DNA of 64,000 nt, from positions 1 through 64,000 of the forward strand of contig JALMLS010000033.1 of assembly GCA_038496445.1 (NCBI GenBank). Direction: 5' to 3'. Numbering within the stretch: position 1 is the stretch's first letter; each line of letters starts with the position of its first letter. Both the position numbers and the translations under genes were made by a program. Under the pieces are notes generated by a model, which was not told the origin of the DNA, searched no databases, and saw only the letters and a program-made list of their open reading frames with translations. The stretch is from Trichosphaerium sp. ATCC 40318. Its lineage: Eukaryota; Discosea; Flabellinia; Trichosidae. Shown here piece after piece: positions 22,552 to 33,321 of the stretch.

Positions 22552-23258
22552 TTAAAACCATTTAGGGTCGCTTGAGCTCTTACCAGGTTTTCCTTTGCCA
22601 GCGCCACCTTGAGGTCCACGTCCGCCCATACCTGGTCTTTGGTGTCCTCCTGGTCTACCAGACTGTTGAAATCTACCTTGAGACGACTGAGCGGACCTAG
22701 CAGTGTTTCCAGTTGTAGACCTAATAACATTGCCTGTGTTGCCTTGAGGTGGTGAAGGAGCCTTAGGCTTGACTTGTTTTGGAGCTTCAGTAGTCTCAGT
22801 AGCCTTTTTAGCTGCAGGAGCGTCGACTAAAAGAGCCAAGAGTTAACGAGAGAAAGTTTTTTTTGAAGGTTCAAAAAAAATAATGAAATTCTGCCTCTGA
22901 TGAGGACCAACTTGCCTTGTCCAAGTAGTCTTTGGAGTGTCTTAGTGCGCGCTTTCATCTTACGGAGTTCCTCAGCACTTTCGTTCTTGGTAGAAAGCTT
23001 TTTCTTCAATCTGAGCGTAGAAAACGTCTTAGCGGTTAAAAAGATAGCGTGTGGAGTTTAAAATGAAAGATATAGCGTGAATGGCGTCGATAAGCGATAT
23101 TTTATGTTGTCTTGTACCTATCGACTTCTCTTTCTAGTCTAGCGTTCTTTGCGCGCAAAGATTTGCCCTCTAGTATGGCATTAAAGATAGAAATGGCGGT
23201 TTTTTTTGTTTTTCGTTTAGATTGTATACGTACCTTTTAGAATATCACCAATAGTCAT
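22552..23258 (-). CDS. Small coiled-coil protein with Gly/Arg-rich C-terminus
   Basis: Exons read from 23258: MTIGDILK, then EGKSLRAKNARLEREVDR, then LKKKLSTKNESAEELRKMKA with LQRLLGQ, then a last exon VDAPAAKKATETTEAPKQVK that ends in a Gly/Arg/Pro-rich tail (GGRGPQGGAGKGKPGKSSSD, then PKWF). Residues about 10-65 are charged and heptad-like, suggesting a coiled coil. The tail resembles RGG-type RNA-binding tails. The third intron uses a GC donor (AG|GCAAGT, near 22916) because only that keeps the phase. Product about 155 residues. The family is not recognised; an RNA-associated role is a guess. Confidence 0.65.
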
Positions 23259-23807
23259 TTTTGAGAGTGGCAATGGTTTCTATTTGCAAAAAAAATAAGC
23301 TGCGCATTCAATTAAAAGCACCACAGGCGGTAGTGGTTAGGCGTTTCACTTGTTTTTATGGCCAAACAAAATAATTGTAGCCGTTAGTGACGCAATATTG
23401 TTTCTCGTACGTCTGCTTCCTCTTGGATGACTTGAGTGTTCTTTCCTGTTGGAGCAACGCTAATAGCAATTAGAGCAAGCTTAGTGATTTTTTTTGCTTA
23501 CGCGTATTTCTTTACTTGCACAGAGGCAGCATATCTTGATCTTCTTTGCGTGCGTGCGCAAGCTGTAGGTCTAGAAAAATACTTAGAAAGCTATTCTTCC
23601 TCTCTAAACAGCGAATTACGACACTATTGTGCTCCCTTTTAACCAATATTTGGATGAAAGCAAATAGCGTCGTCTAAAGAAATAAAAACAGTACCTGGTG
23701 ATGAAGCGGTACATTGTCTGTAGTTTTATCAGTGATTATTCACCCTTTTTTGTTTCATTAAGTCGCGCTCAGGCAGAAAAGTTTCGACGTTTTTTTCACT
23801 TACCAAA
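23259..23807. other. Intergenic between divergent genes
   Basis: This spans the upstream regions of the coiled-coil gene (minus) and the deaminase-deacetylase gene (plus). A stretch at 23520-23640 could be an exon (EAAYLDLLCVRAQAVGLEKY) after an acceptor-like CAG, but I cannot attach it to a start or to either neighbour. Confidence 0.4.
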
Positions 23808-26800
23808 ATGTCTGTTGCAGGCGACACACCTCGCGGTATCATCCTTGCAAGCCCTGTTCTTCAGAAGAACGAACGCATCAAAACTAAAGTGTTCAGACAA
23901 GTACCTGATGCCAACTTGTATGTAGCCACAGAGATTGCAAAATTAATACGCTCTGATAAAAAAACCGTTGTTCTCGGTCTCGCTACCGGTTCTACGCCAG
24001 TTGGTACAAAAATTGGCCAAGTTGACTTTGAGACTTTAACGTAACGGATACTCCTAGGTGTATACAAGGAGTTGATTCGCATGCATAAAGAAGTACGCAA
24101 TTCGTTTTTTCCATAAAAACTTAGTATGTTCAGGAAGGCTTGTCTTTTAAAAAGGTGGTGACGTTTAACTTGGACGAATACTATCCGATTAAGAAAGACG
24201 CGTTTCAAAGCTACAACAGATTTATGCGGTAAGCTTGCAAAAGCGTTAATACCACTATCAAACGCCTAACGCGACTAGGGAACGGTTGTTCAATCACATT
24301 GATATACTACCGGAGAACATTAACATTCCAGACGGTGAATTACCGCTAGACGTACGCTAATCGTTAATTGCGAGCGTCAGCGCGCTAACATGTCCTCAAA
24401 CAACTTTTGTTTAACCCGATTTTCAGGAAGTTCGCGAATACTGTCAAAACTATGAAAAGAAGATTGCTGCTTGCGGTGGTATCGATTTACAACTACTAGG
24501 CATCGGTAGAACTGGACACATCGGTAGGTTTTAATTCACAACTTTCTTAGTTTTTATTGCGCCATTGTATGTTTACCAAGGCGTTTAGGGTTTAACGAGC
24601 CAGGATCTAGCAAGAAGTCTGTAACGAGATTACTATACTTAGACAAAAAGACGAGAACTGACGCTGCAAGCAGTTTTTTCAGCGTTCATGCCGTATGTCT
24701 TTATATTTTTTCTGTTTTTTTTCTTTCTACCGTGCACACATTATGCATGGTGCAAATTATTTTAAAATCATGCACACTGTTCATATGGCGTCCTTTTATT
24801 TGGTACCATTGTTCTAACTTATTGACTGTTTCTGCCTAGGTACCAAAACAAGCAATCACAATGGGTGTTGGTACTATCCTCTCTGCTAGAAAGATTTTCA
24901 TGCTCGCTTACGCGGAGCATAAAGGCATGTGATTCATATCTTCCGTGATTTGTCACGTGACTGCGCTTACTTTATTTAGCACATATTATAAAACGGGCAG
25001 TTGAAGGTGAGATTGATGAAAAAGTTGCTGCTACTTTTCTACAGGTTAGTCTCAACACAAAAACGCCACTTCCTCTTATAGTCACCGTGTAGGAGCATCC
25101 AAACTCTGAGTGTGTCATTGACATGGCCGCTGCTAATCAGATATCTCGCTCAAAGTGCCCTTGGACACTTGTAGGCAATGATACTGATTCGCACATCGAA
25201 TGGACAGACAAGTGCGTAATTATTAGCTCGGTTACTGTTTTCTAATGCTCCTACTTTAGACTCATCAGGAAAGCAGTTATATGGTTGTCTCTTAAGATCA
25301 AAAAACCAATTCTCAAATTAACAGAAGAGGATTACACTGCAGGTCACTTGACTGTACTTCTACGTGATACTCCAGTACACAAGTTGAACATTAGCGTATT
25401 TAAGCACTTGCAATCAACCATCACTGGTTGGTGCGTAAAAATCAATTGTGCTTGTGCAAATTATAACGCATTGTAGGCCAGGTGGTAAACCTACAGCATT
25501 GACAGCGTCAGGTGATATTAAAACTGCTCAAAATGCTGCTAATGTACGAAACATAAATTAAAACTCAATATTTTGTAGAATTATTACTAAAACAAAGCCC
25601 TAGGTAAGCGCTCATCTTGGTGGAACAACTACACGTCTTCCTCAGGATTATATCATAACTGACTACACTCACATAAGTGCTGCAGTCAACCCTTTTATTG
25701 ACAACTCCCTTTTTCCTAAAAAGGTATGTTGCATGTTTGTTAAGTTTTGCGTTGTTGTAATCATTAATGGAACCTATGAAGGTTTTGATTTTTTCACCTC
25801 ACCCTGATGATGACGTCATTTCAATGGGCGGTACTTTCATCCGCCTATGCGAGCAAGGTCACCAGGTATAGTCATTCGCACAATAGTTCTTGTTATTCAC
25901 TGTACTCACAGGTACATGTCGCATACCAAACTTCTGGATCTATTGCTGTTTGGGATGAGGATGTAAGACGTTTTGCAGACTTTGCTGCTCAATACGGTAA
26001 AATGTTTGGCATTGAAGCTGAGAAATTAGCAGAAAAGAAAGCTCGCATTGATGTACGTAAAAGTTTTTGAAACAAGATGATTTATGATGCCTTGTTTTCT
26101 TATATTGAGTTCCCGTAGGCTTGTATTAAATCTAAGAAACCTGGTGAACCTGATACAAAAGAAATCTTAGAGATCAAAGGCATTATACGTGCTACTGAAG
26201 CAAAGTAAGAGAGACTTGCAAACAGCTTTATTCTTTTCACCTTGTACTTATTTTTTTTCCTTTTCTTCTCATAGATCCGCTGCTCTCTATTGTGGTGCTG
26301 CACCTGAGAATATTCATTTCTTGAATATGCCATTTTACGAATCAGGAAAAGTCAAAAAGAATCCGCTTTCTGATAAAGATATTCAGATTATTAAAAACTT
26401 AATTGAAGAGATCAAGCCACAGCAAATCTATGCAGCAGGTGTATGTATAAGACTTACTTAACTTCTTTAACGTGAGAACTCACTCTCTTTTTGTAGGATT
26501 TGTCTGATCCTCACGGAACACATCGTCAGTGTCTTCTAGCAATATTAGATGCTTTGCAACTTGTCAAAACTCAAGATTGGTTCAAGAAGTGTCAAGTGTT
26601 CCTTTACAGAGGCGCATGGCAAGAGTGGTGCGTTACTAGTAATCTCAGCTTGTTATAATTAAATTGTATTGATAGGGAGCCTCATGATATTGAAATGGCT
26701 CTTCCATTGTCTCCAGTAGAATTAAGACAGAAGAGATTCGCCATTTTCAAGCATCAAAGTCAGAAAGATACGCCAGCGTTCCCTGGATCTGATCCGAGAG

Positions 26801-26989
26801 AGTTTTGGCAACGTAGTGAAGCGAGAAACAGGTACATTTGTTGACATTTTTTATTGAATTTTTTGTTGACAAGTGCCTTTAGAAACACTGCTAAGCTTTA
26901 CGATGCGTTGGGTCTACCTGAATACGAGGCAATTGAGTGTTTTGTTGAATACAATGTATTCAAGGACAACGAAGATATCCCATTGTAGG
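23808..26989 (+). CDS. Glucosamine-6-phosphate deaminase fused to PIG-L/LmbE deacetylase
   Basis: About 18 exons give about 680 residues. The N-terminal half is NagB-like, converting glucosamine-6-phosphate to fructose-6-phosphate and ammonia: [10 protein letters not shown] at the phosphate loop, [24 protein letters not shown], and ITMGVGTIL. The C-terminal half is a PIG-L/LmbE deacetylase: [18 protein letters not shown] (zinc-binding HPDDD), then [12 protein letters not shown] carrying the distal His. The end [19 protein letters not shown] is characteristic of the fused family. This two-domain arrangement and its linker are, to my knowledge, typical of Bacteroidota proteins, which suggests acquisition by a eukaryote and later intron gain. 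The intron near 24926 uses a GC donor. The start has a good context (CAAAATG). Confidence 0.9.
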
Positions 26990-27219
26990 TTCAATCGCGA
27001 ACACAATAGTTTTTAAGGCAATAAAAGGGCTTTCTTCATGCTTCTCGTTAAAAAGTGTCATAGCGTACCTCTGCTTCTCTTTATTTATTGTATGTGTTTG
27101 TTTTACGCGAAATGGACAGGTGTCAACATTGTAGAACTGCAGTAGTTTGTGCTTTTATTTGAAATTGTTGGTAAAAAAGTGACCAAAAAACAAAAACATC
27201 AATTACTGAACGAGAAAGC
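26990..27219. other. Short intergenic gap
   Basis: 230 bp between the deaminase-deacetylase stop and the ankyrin-repeat start, holding the promoter of the latter. Nothing else seen. Confidence 0.4.
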
Positions 27220-30200
27220 ATGTTGAGCTGGATATCTCGTATTGTGGGATATAACACACCTACTACTATAATAGAATGTGCCAAAGAGGGGTATATGGCT
27301 GGTTTGGAGAATTTTGAAGGAGATGTAGACGAATTACGCGGTCCTGACGGGTGTACTGCGTTAATGGTTGCTTGTCAGTGCGTTAACAATTTTCTATGTT
27401 GAAGGGCGTCTAAAAAATTATTTAAATGCGCCACCGCTCTGTAAATAAACTAACATTGTCGTAGACATGGTCAAATAGAATTTGCACAAAAACTGCTTAC
27501 AATGGGTGCTGATCTCGATGCCCGTAGCGGCCAAAAATTCACACCATTGCACGTTGCGGTATACAGCCAGTACGCTAAAAAAGATAGTATCACTTTTTTT
27601 AATAACGCTTTGAATAGAGCCGAAAACGTACTCATAATGTCGCTTTTGAAGCGCGGTGCAGCATTAGAAGCTTGCGACCAAAATGACTTTACACCTTTAC
27701 ACATGGTACGTCATTGTTCTTGAAACGGTATTCAACGTGTTCCTAGGCTTGTACAGAGAATTGCCTCAGACTTGTAAAGCTTCTTATCGAAGAAGGCGCT
27801 GACATCAACGCACAGAGTACGATTAACACGTTAAACTCTACAATTTCAGTGAAACAATCGATCTAAAGCGAGACTTCTTCCTACGGGACTAACTTTATTT
27901 TTTTTTAGCTAACATGGGTTTTACGCCGCTTATTGTAGCATCTTGTAATGGATTTTTGGACATTGTAGATTACTTGATTGAGAAAAAAGCTGACGGAAAG
28001 TTACGAACTTTCAAAGGCTTGGAAACTGCTGCTATCTTCTCAGTACGGTATGCTAGACCCACCAACTTAATATAGTACTAAGGAACTAATATCTTCATTA
28101 GATCTAAACAGACGGAAATCACAAAGCGGTTATTAAAGGCGTACCCTGAAATGTTGGATCTTGCTACAGTACGTCTTTTTTTTTTCTTATTTACGCGTTC
28201 TGTTTTATACGTCTCACATCTTAGTTATGATTTTAAAGAAACTGATTTTTACTAATAGGTATCCGGTGGAAATTGCCTACACTTTGCTGCTCAGTTATCA
28301 GATATTGGTGCGTCATCGAATCCATAAAACTTGTCTGTTTCAAGGTTTTTTTTCGTGGTTTTAACCGTCTTTTTGTAGAAATGGTTGATTACTTATGCTC
28401 TCTGGGTGCTGATATCAACTCTCAAAAGAAAAACGGTGGAACTGTATTGCATATTGCTTGTGAGATGAATAAGGTTGATATGATCACACAACTATTAGAG
28501 AGAGGTGCTAAAATTGAAGCAACATCCGCTTTTGGAACAACAGGTACAAAACACTTATTCCTTTCTTATTTTATTCTTACCATTTTGTTTTACATAGCTT
28601 TACATCATGCTTGTAATAAAAAACGTTATGAGGTTTTGAAAGCACTACTAGAGATTGGTAAAGCATCTGTAGTATGTCAAGATAAAGATGGCCTCACACC
28701 TCTACATGCATTGTGTTCATCTCCAGTACGCTCTTTTTCTATTTTAAACCCAACATCTTAGCTCTTAATGCTATTCATTCGAATTGCACCTTTGGGTTCT
28801 TTTTAACGATAAAGACATGCTCTTTTTTTGCGCATTTGATTAGTACTAATCTAGATCTTCTGTAGAAAGCAGAACACGAAGTCTCTATAAAAATGGCTGA
28901 ACTTCTTTTGAAGAGTGGTGCTGATCCTAATGCTGGTGATAACTCTTCAGCTACTCCATTACATCATGCTGTTTCTAGAAAATATCATTTGGAACTTGTC
29001 AGATTTTTACTTGAGGTACTTAAACATTCTAACATAAACTGTTACCCTCCATTCGTACAACAAAAAACTAAGCTTCAACCGTGCATTTTGCGAAACTTTT
29101 TTTTGCTAGTTTCTTGACTTTCTATTTCATCTTTGATGAATTGTATACCTCTTTATTTGATTATTTACTTATCTATTCAATAGAATAAAGCAAATCCTAC
29201 ACAAGCAGATGACTACGGATGGACACCATTACATTTAACGATGAATATGTACAATCATCCACCAATGGTTGAACTTCTTAAAGAGTATTGTGATAAGAAC
29301 TATCCTGAGTTTATGAAGACATTTGATCCTAAATTAAAGCGTAAAGAACTTGCAGGTAAAGATTATACTTCCAATGAGATGGTTGTTAAAGAAGCAAACG
29401 TCTTTTTCAACAGAAATAAATAGATTACTTTTTTTGAGAAAAAAATAAGAAGCTCCAGTGTTTTTCTTGACCATTTTTTTATTTGGCTGTACTTTGACTT
29501 ACGCAGTCTTAGACAAGTCTGCGTATGCACACCATGAACTATCAAAAGATGAGCGTGATGCTGTACTTGGTGATGTTTCATTAGAAGGCATCGCTGAGAA
29601 GATAAAGACAGGAAAGATAAAAAATGTGATTGTTCTAACAGGTGCTGGTATTTCAACGAATGCTGGTATCCCTGATTTTAGATCACCTGATAAGGGCATG
29701 TATACAACCGATATTGTTCAAAAAATGGCCAAGGTTGGCGGTAAAGTATCATTCTCAGTAGCGAATCTTGTTGCAAATCCAGAAGACTATTACGCAGTTG
29801 TAAGAGCTTTGTTCATGCCTGTTGTCCGTGGAGATATTAAGTACGTTTTTGAGTATATCAATGGTCTTCTTTCAATGTGTCTAAAGTTATTTGTAGGCCA
29901 ACTGCTGCACATCACTTCATAAAGCTTCTGAACGACAAAGGCGTTTTGGTTAGAAACTATACACAAAACATCGATAATTTAGAAGGCGTTGCAAATATTC
30001 CTGCTGATAAAATGGTTGAAGCTCATGGTTCTTTCCGTGGTGCGAGATGCGTAGCTTGTGGTAAACATTCCTCTGATATGGATGCATTTTGGGCAACAGT
30101 TGAGAAAGAGGTGAGAAGCTTACAGCCTTGCCTTTTTTATATTTGAAGATTTCTTACATTTTTAATCCAGGCTGTACCACACTGTGTTCATTGTGGTGGA

Positions 30201-30729
30201 ATAATGAGACCAAATGTTGTTGCATTCGGAGAATCTCTACCAGCTCGATTCCATGATGTTCAGGCTGTACGTACTTAAAAATATTTGATAATTTTTTTTT
30301 GAAGTCTTGTAAGCACGTGAAGCGTGTTTCATTCAAAAAGCCTATTATCATAACTTATCGTTTTATAGGCTGACTTTGAGGATTGTGATTTGATAATAGT
30401 ACTTGGTACTTCTCTTACTGTATACCCTTTTGCTGCTCTTGCCAATACATGCTCTCTAAAGACACCAAGATTGGTACGCCTCTCTAGAATTGTTATCAAC
30501 CACAATACTCACGCTGATGTAGCTCTTCAATCGTGAGGCTGTTGGACCTTTCGCAAAGAGTGTTTGGTTTGGTAAGAAAGATGATGATTGTGTTAAACTA
30601 GAGAATAAAAATGAGGATAAAGAGTGCTATAGAGATGTAGCATTTATTGGAGATATTGATGGCGGTGTAAAGCACTTTTCAAGTTTACTTGGATGGCAGG
30701 ATGATCTAAAAGCGCTTTGTGAAAACTAG
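27220..30729 (+). CDS. Ankyrin-repeat protein continuing into a Sir2 deacetylase
   Basis: The N-terminal part (27220-29355) has about nine ankyrin repeats, recognised by words such as [56 protein letters not shown] and GWTPLHLTM. The C-terminal part is a sirtuin, an NAD-dependent protein deacylase: [29 protein letters not shown], catalytic His in VEAHGSFR, zinc Cys pairs CVACG and [15 protein letters not shown], and [11 protein letters not shown]. The sirtuin has no in-frame ATG before its NAD-binding motif. The ankyrin exon offers a GTAAAG donor in phase 1 at 29356 matching a CAG acceptor at 29506, so one protein is likely. If that intron is retained, the ankyrin part stops alone at 29423. 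Ankyrin-Sir2 fusions are known in other protists such as Dictyostelium. Confidence 0.8.
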
Positions 30730-32123
30730 AAAACCTCTCATGAATCAAGGATAATAGATCTATCAGTATACTATCACTATTGTTAAATAATAAAAAAACC
30801 CGACGAGGGACTTCCTAGAAAATGGTTACAACTCTTTAGCTCGAAAATACCTTCATGATTTAATGAACGTTTAGTTCACCCCACGTGTTCGAAATACCTT
30901 TCGTAATTGTTTCTTGCACTTACAGGAAAGTACTGTCCTTCATGAAATGGGCCTTGTGTAGTGATCATAACAAACACTTTATTAAGTAAAACGACAGGTC
31001 TTTCATGTTCTGGGAAGCTCGCTTGTATAAGAATGTGATCATGTAATACTATGCGTAGCATGTATTTCACTAAAAAGATCGGACCAAATAACACCGTTCA
31101 TCTGGTTGCAACAGCTAAAGCAAATGTGTAAAGCCTTTGAACTCAAATTGTTGATGATTTGCTTCCGTATGCTTGTGTATCTGAGATTTATTTGAAAAAT
31201 GGCAAGTTAGCTTCAGCGCAAGCTGCTCTTTAGCTCACCCAACTTGGTTATGTGATAAAACCATTCTAATGTGTCAACTGATAAGCTACAACGCGGGTTG
31301 GGTGTGCACTACTTTCGCGAATTGATTAGAGCCACGATTGACTAAAAAATGTGCTGTTTTCTGCAAAAATGTTGTACAAAAGGCCTCCTAAAGAACAGAT
31401 TTCGAGAAATACTGCAAACCCTTCAACACATGCAAATAGTGAGATTACGCGACACTTGCCAAATTAAAAAAGTCACGTGTTTTCTAAGATACAGTTAACC
31501 ATACTAATGTTTACCAGGGCTTGTACAACACTTGATAGCATGATACCTGCACTTGCTACAACTGAAGTAAATAGCCTTTTGAAAACAATAATTACGTATT
31601 CTCAACAAGTATGGCATTGACACGAGCTACCTTTAACTATAAATGATGTTTTTTATGTCCGAACGCTAAGGGATTTACCTCTTTCTACTCTACTTTTTAT
31701 GCAACTGTCAAGAGTTTGACTTACTTTCAACAAGATGTTTATAAAGGTTTGAATGTAAAGAGTTTTCTGCACTAAGTAGTTGGTGCGAAAAAAAAAAAGA
31801 GAATCTCACTGTACTAAAGCCTTGGTGGGTCTTCATGATAGGTCTACATAATTGAAGGCATATAACAAAAGCGGGTGCCAAGGCGCTTAAACGGGACAAT
31901 TGTTTGTTTGTATCAGGCTTTTTTAGATGATTGTTCGGATAGGAAAGCCTTAGAGAAATATGAATCTTTATAAATGTTCATACTTCCCAAATCTCTAAGG
32001 GTACATGCTTAACTATAAAATAAAGGGTCAGAAATTTCGCAGTTTTTGTCACGTGCCGGACAAAATAGTTTACCCGTCGTATGTGTCGGAGAAATTAGAG
32101 CTGCATTCACCGGTAATAATTAA
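30730..32123. other. Intergenic, nothing recognised
   Basis: About 1.4 kb. A minus-strand frame at 30876-31094 has a plausible length but no family signal or splice support, and I left it out. Confidence 0.45.
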
Positions 32124-32980
32124 ATGGCATCTACTAAGACAACCACTCACAAGTTCTTCCATGATGTTAACTTCTGGAACAACAGAGCTGGGACAATGTC
32201 AAAAAAGACTATCGCCAATATTTTCTTGCGAGACGGTTTATTGAAAATTATAAAGGCAATGCCTCAGCCAAAGCAAGGAGAAGTAGTTTTAGATATAGGC
32301 TGTGGCGACGGGAATGGTCTGATTGTACTCGAAGAGATATATGGAGACAGTGGCGCTTCCTTTCATGGTGTCGATATAGCGCCTAAAATGATTGCTTGGT
32401 GTGAAGGCTTAAAACTTCCAAATGTAACAAAACTTGAGGTACTACAATCACTAGATTATGCAGTCGCTAACATAGATACAAGGTCCAAGATGCATGTAAG
32501 ATGGATAAATTAAAGTCAAACGCATATCATCACGTGATAAGCACTTTTTGTTTGGAATTTGTTACGGATCACGTGAGCGCATTCAAAGAACTTTTTAGAG
32601 TGATGAAGAAAGGGTCAAAAGCGTATGTTTTAGCATGGTCAGGGAACACTCCATTTGCACCTGTTCAAGAAATTGCAAAGAAGATTGCACCTGAAAACCC
32701 TAGGTCATCAATGGGATATAATAAACCTATCCTAAGCAACAAGGAATACTTCAAAGATGTTGTAACAAAAGCAGGTTTTCCCAATTTTACTATTGACGAA
32801 GTGGATGTTGAATATCAAGGAACATTCGATGCTTGGTATACTCTTATTGAACCAGAAATTGTGAAGCATCTTACTTTGGAGAACGTGGAAGGGTTAAAGA
32901 AAGTGGCTAGAGATACCATAAACGAACTATTTGGTATTGATATGGAAAGTTTACTCAAAAGTGTCCGTGTTGGATACTGA
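32124..32980 (+). CDS. SAM-dependent class I methyltransferase
   Basis: Two exons. The first gives MASTKTTTHKFFHDVNFWN, then the SAM-binding motif I VVLDIGCGDGNG and the acidic loop GVDIAPKMI. A GTACTA-AAG intron at about 32439-32500 joins in phase 0 to MDKLKSNAYHHVISTF (motif IV region) and ELFRVMKKGSKAYVLAW (motif VI region). Total about 265 residues, normal for a small-molecule methyltransferase of the Methyltransf_11 type. The methyl acceptor cannot be inferred. It stands alone, with long gaps on both sides. Confidence 0.85.
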
Positions 32981-33321
32981 TGGCTAATAAAAACTAGAGA
33001 TTGCCAGTAGTGCTAAAGTACTTTTCAATGAGTGTCAGGTTTTTCGTCCTTTAAGATTAAAAGTACCATGCAAATATGCTATGTTGTTTACTTGACTTAG
33101 AGACTGAAAGTTTCAAGCGTTGTTTGAGCACAGTACTTTTTATCCCCGTTTTTTTCAGGTTTTAATCAAGCATTTTTTGTGTGGATAAGATCTTTATTTA
33201 TATTAGTTGTTCCGTACAAATACCAGATTTTAAAGCAATTGGTACTTGTTACCAGTTGTAAATAGGTTTCATTTAGAATATCAACAACAGTCTGTACAAG
33301 TTATTGGATCTACATTGCCAA
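32981..33321. other. Short intergenic gap before convergent protease gene
   Basis: 340 bp between the methyltransferase stop and the 3' end of the minus-strand protease gene. Nothing recognised. Confidence 0.4.

Noticed and set aside
23861-24208. 115-codon minus-strand frame
   Set aside because: It is antisense to the first exons of the deaminase-deacetylase gene and has no family signal.
29458-29506. Signal peptide for the sirtuin starting at 29458
   Set aside because: The frame starts at GTG rather than ATG, and the hydrophobic stretch is best explained as the pyrimidine-rich end of an intron with a CAG acceptor.
30876-31094. Minus-strand gene after the sirtuin
   Set aside because: It is 72 codons with no recognised motif, no supporting introns, and lies in otherwise featureless sequence.
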